Source: Karalla daura | Lineage: Eukaryota; Chordata; Actinopteri; Chaetodontiformes; Leiognathidae | Length of the DNA stretch: 64,000 bases | Direction of reading: 5' to 3' | NCBI GenBank assembly: GCA_029224185.1 | Contig: CM055193.1 | Span: 16,121,669-16,185,668 of the forward strand | Shown here: positions 60,054 to 64,000 of the stretch, piece after piece | How the letters are laid out: every line of letters starts with the position of its first letter | Position numbering within the stretch: position 1 is the first letter of the stretch | The notes under the pieces: model-generated | Database searches by the model: none | Seen by the model: the letters and a program-made list of their open reading frames with translations, nothing else | Told to the model about the DNA's origin: nothing | Position numbers and translations under genes: made by a program

Positions 60054-63000
60054 CGTAAAACAAAAAGAAGCACGACTCGCATTGTAATGTGTAATTGTAA
60101 TGGGATCACCAAAACGAAAGCCACTCTTTGATTGCATTAACCCTACAGCCGCTTGGCAGCGATGTTTTCTGATGCTGCGATGTGGAAGCCAACCCTGCAT
60201 GGGCCCGGGGCATTGCTTTCCTGGAGAAACACGTTTTTGCTCTAGTCCTGTGCGTGTTGCACAGAGGATGCAAATAATGTGACAGGAGCGCTGCCAAAAA
60301 AGAAGAAGCCGCTGCACTCGAATGGATGTGTCAGAGACCCTCGGGTCACAAACAGCAGACGATGAGTCTTTGAGGCCAGATCTCACACGAAGTCGTGTGA
60401 TGATCAGTGAGGGTGCAACAAATGATCATTTCTGGGGCAGATTAATCTTCTCTCTATTAGCTGTTTGGTCTTATATTGTAAACATGGTGGAAAATGCCAT
60501 ATTCAGTGTGAGGAATGAAAAAAAAAGCAAAATAATCAAACTTAAGAGATTAATGCATGCCAAATTTTGACTTCAATTTCCAGAAAGCATACTAAAAAAA
60601 CATGTGAAATGCTCAAATGAAGTTGGGAATTAATTTCTTGGATCGATTCCTTTCGCCTCTTACAGTTTCCCCCCTTTTTTTTACATTGTGACTACACTGG
60701 CAGACTGCATGTGGAAGACACGGGACCTCAAATTGTTCCTGTGATGTAGGGAATGTGTGAAGGATTGTGCGAGCGGCCACAGTGTACAGTCGTGAGGAGA
60801 CATCTGGCCACCAACGCATGAATGTGCGTGTGTTGAATGGGTGAACAAGGCGTGTGCTGTTCCCATAAAGCGCTGCCGAGTCCTGAACAAGCGGACCAGT
60901 TTGTGGATCTGACGCTGCCTATGCGATGAGAGAGCGAAGCCGGTGGTGACGCCATGGATGAGCTCAGGCCTGAGTGCTGATAGCATACACCTGAAGTCTG
61001 GCGTGAACACTGCTCTTAGCTTCTAATGAGGCGGATTATGAGACACTGTGAAACTTCCAAGGATGCGATGAAAAGACAAGAGACTTAATGAAAGACGGTC
61101 TCTGTACTTGCCATAAGAGCGTTTCTTGTCTTGTTGGTCACTCATTTTCCATTACATTGCCCATTGTTGTTAAGACAAAACATACAAATAAAAAGTTGTT
61201 ATTCTATTTGGTTTGTAGACAATAATGCTCTAAAGTCAGATCTATTCAAACATTTACTGTCAATCTTTGTATTTCAGTATTCGAGAAGCAAAACCCAAAT
61301 CCGTCAATACAGCACTTTGAAGGCAAGCAGAGGGAACAAGCTCATGTTTAACTGCAAATTGTCATATATGACGAGTTTGAGGCCGAGGAGAAAAGATGTA
61401 GCGGCAGCAAGAGAAGCAGCAGCTGCGCAACAGATGGAAAATTATGAGATTTGCGCCGGCTTTTTCAGGCACGGCTTTGCGTATCCGAGGCTGTTTGTGA
61501 TTGTTAAATGTCGTAAAACTGGGAACGCATGTGGTGGGTGAGCATCTGCCATGCCAAATTTCCCCAATAATGAATGAACCCAGTGAACTTGTGCATTAGG
61601 TGCCCGCTGAAGGTGACAACTAGGGAGGGAGAGTGGGATCACAAATACATTAACAGTTATGAGACATTCAAGGAGGTTAGGCGGGTTATATCAGACAAAT
61701 ACGACAAAACTGGGCAAAATCAATACTTTTGCACTGAAAGAACGAAGCTATCGGGCGCCTGTTTGGACGTCTTGATAACGACATTAAAGTTTTATCAGCG
61801 CCTCTCAACTGACCAACGCTTAAACGGCAAACATGCCGTTTCGGTTAATGTTTTACAAGTGCGATTTTCTGCTCTTAGTACAAAGGTAGAAATTCCCCAT
61901 CATATCTAACCAGACCTCTGTCTGATTCGTCTCCACATTGCATGTCTCCGTCCAACTGACTCTGATCTGAAAGTCAGAAACGCACCCAACAAGCCGGGAC
62001 CCAAAACTACCCGACAATAAACTGTTCAGTCCTGAAAAACATCCTATAGGACGTTTAGCAGCATTTCTGTACCCTGAATGTAAACATGTGAAGCACTGAA
62101 AACCCAGACGTTTGCACCTATTTAAGCCGCTCCACGTGAGAGCTGCAACACCTGACGAGCGAAACCGGCAAAATCCCCAACCGCCGCGAGCTTCAGCCGC
62201 ACGCCGCAGAAACCTGCGTGCAGAGCGAGAGTCTGCAGGAGAGGAGGGCGGGGAGCGCTTCACAGCGAGACGCCTCTGAGCGTGTGAGTGAGTGAGTGGG
62301 CGCTGGGGGTGAACTGAGGTGCAGAGTGACGGCGCAGCCAACAGGCGCGAGGTTTGGTTAACAGGGCCGACGAAAGAGCTGCAGAGCGGAGCAGGGATGA
62401 GAGACGAGCGGCTGCTGACAGAGCCGACACAGGTGTCGACGCAGCGTCAGAGGACGTCTGCAGAGACGGACACATTTTGCATAGGGTGTCAAAAAATATG
62501 TCCAAACAAACGTCGTATCAGGTGAGGATGCTTTCCCGTCTGTTTCTAATGGGTTCACAAGTTGAAAAGCAAAGATTAAAGACAAAAATGGACATAATTC
62601 AGGAGATGCAACCTCTGTGTCTTGAGTCCATTCATCTTGAGAACCAGTTGAGAACCTATTGCCTTTCCACTTCTAGAGCGCCATGTCCTTAAATTACTGT
62701 CTGCCAGTCCAGGCCATCAAAATAATAATGTCTTATGGGCCACTAACATCCAAAGGACTATTGTCGTTGACATAATAGTTTCTTTAGCTGTCGTTTCTAC
62801 AGCTTCTGTGGTGTGGCAGGAAAAAATAACTGCTGACTTGGTGGTTTTCATGGTCCCACTTACCCTGCCTCCAACCTCTGACATAGCTGGTTCTTAATCC
62901 TGGCCCCACAGAGAAGTGGTGCTACTCTAGAACCAATGTTTCAGGGCAGGAGCCAGTTCAGAAGGAACAATTCAAAACTAAGCAACGAACCAGGTGGAAA

Positions 63001-64000
63001 CGCGCCGAGGAAACCCGAGTCCCTGCAGCACAGCTGTGCCTCAGGTGCTGCAGCGTGCTCGCTCCAACGCCAGCAAACACATTAAAACATGGGGGACATG
63101 ACACAGGCGCCCATGCCCTGATCCCGGGGCTCATTTAAGCCACTTCCTGTTTCAGCCTCATGCAGACAGACACACATGCAGGCCTGGCAGCTGTCCAGTA
63201 AAGCCAGAAGACTCCTGATATTAACTCCACTGGGGATTTTCCCTGCTGCTGTCTGCACTGCAGAGACCGCAACCAGTCCAAAGGTCGCACTCCACAGATT
63301 ATTTGTGGGACAGTGTGGGACCGGCAACGTCCGGGGTAATCGCGAGAGACTGAGGCCACACCACATCAGAGTGAAGCCTTCATCGGCAGCATTTACACCC
63401 TGCTCAAACATCGTGACCCACGTCTGCGCAGATAAATAGCAACATATTGTAGAAATATTATGACTGAGTCTTGAGACGGGTAAATATCCTATCGCACACT
63501 CCAGCGTTTCATCTGAGAGCGAAAGCAAGCACACAAAAAGCAGGAAATGAGCCATCAAACCAAAACTGCATCTTTTCCTTTTGCTGTGGCCTGAATTAGA
63601 AGTAAAGTCGGTCCAAATGTGGACAAATGTCTCAGAATGTAGGAGCGTGGGACGGCGAGCCGGGCAATATAAAACTGAGCATGCGGTCACTGTGTTCTGC
63701 TCAGTCAGGACAGTCGGGAGAAAAAAGCTGGTTTGTTTTCCTGGTTGAGAGGAAGCCACATCAGGCTCCAAAACTAGGATTAATGCTTTGCAGGCAAGAT
63801 GGAGTTTACTTCATGTCTGTACAAACGCATATGACGAAATAGTGTGTACCTGCTGTCTTCACTTTACAGAGGACTGATAAACCCAAAACCAAAATGTAAT
63901 ATTTCAGTTTTGGGGATATTAGAATGACCTCAGCTAAACCCTCACCTAAACTGTGCACTTCTTTGCCCTTAATAGTTGCTGTTTGACTGACAAACATTTT
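60054..64000. other. 5' flank of dnmt3b paralogue B
   Basis: No secure gene. CG-rich, promoter-like sequence lies at 62130-62460 (with another CG-rich patch at 59690-59850) and could hold a non-coding first exon. A plus-strand CAG|GTGAGG donor-like site is at about 62519. A 229-codon minus-strand ORF at 63082-63771 has no known domain. Confidence 0.4.

Noticed and set aside
62319..62525. Plus-strand ORF with a CAG|GTGAGG donor as a divergent coding exon
   Set aside because: No known homology; it may belong to a divergent promoter transcript but coding status is unsupported.
63082..63771. 229-codon minus-strand ORF near the right edge
   Set aside because: No recognisable domain, mixed low-conservation composition, no splice or promoter support; probably chance.

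Overview
The window looks like teleost fish genomic DNA. It has compact spliced genes with GT-AG introns, many long CA/GT microsatellites, a GATA tract, fish-type interspersed repeats, and a gene set (acss2, mapre1, two tandem dnmt3b genes) typical of ray-finned fish. All four recognised genes are transcribed from the minus strand, so transcription runs from high to low coordinates. No RNA gene, CRISPR array or prokaryotic feature was seen.

Layout in transcription order: (1) dnmt3b paralogue B, coding exons 45046-59379 plus a possible first coding exon at 59928-60053, a conventional PWWP-ADD-methyltransferase protein. (2) dnmt3b paralogue A, coding 28166-38189, 25 coding exons and 1547 codons. 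(3) mapre1 (EB1), coding 18737-23962, 259 aa, complete. (4) acss2 (cytosolic/nuclear acetyl-CoA synthetase), the first nine coding exons at 44-11441; the rest lies beyond the left edge. Summed exon lengths are divisible by three for mapre1, A and the identified part of B, and phases agree at every junction.

The most notable object is paralogue A. Its first three coding exons encode a calponin-homology (CH) domain recognisably copied from EB1, whose gene mapre1 is the next gene downstream. The middle exon has the same 146-bp length and phases as its mapre1 counterpart. The simplest reading is that a dnmt3b-mapre1 unit was duplicated in tandem and the 5' half of the extra mapre1 copy became joined to the extra dnmt3b copy. 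Between the CH exons and the Dnmt3 body lies a roughly 560-residue insert, mostly in one 1412-bp exon, that resembles a catalytically dead hAT transposase and ends in a hATC-like motif. The PWWP of A is degenerate, while its ADD and methyltransferase motifs are kept. A is thus a four-part chimera: EB1-type CH, hAT-like domain, decayed PWWP, ADD plus catalytic domain.

Other regions: CpG-rich promoter-like stretches precede acss2 and mapre1; a diverged tandem repeat lies in the A promoter / B 3' flank (39883-40267 and 40758-41012); the 59.4-64.0 kb end holds the uncertain 5' part of B. All exon coordinates were placed by hand from splice signals, reading phase and remembered family sequences. 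No database search was run.
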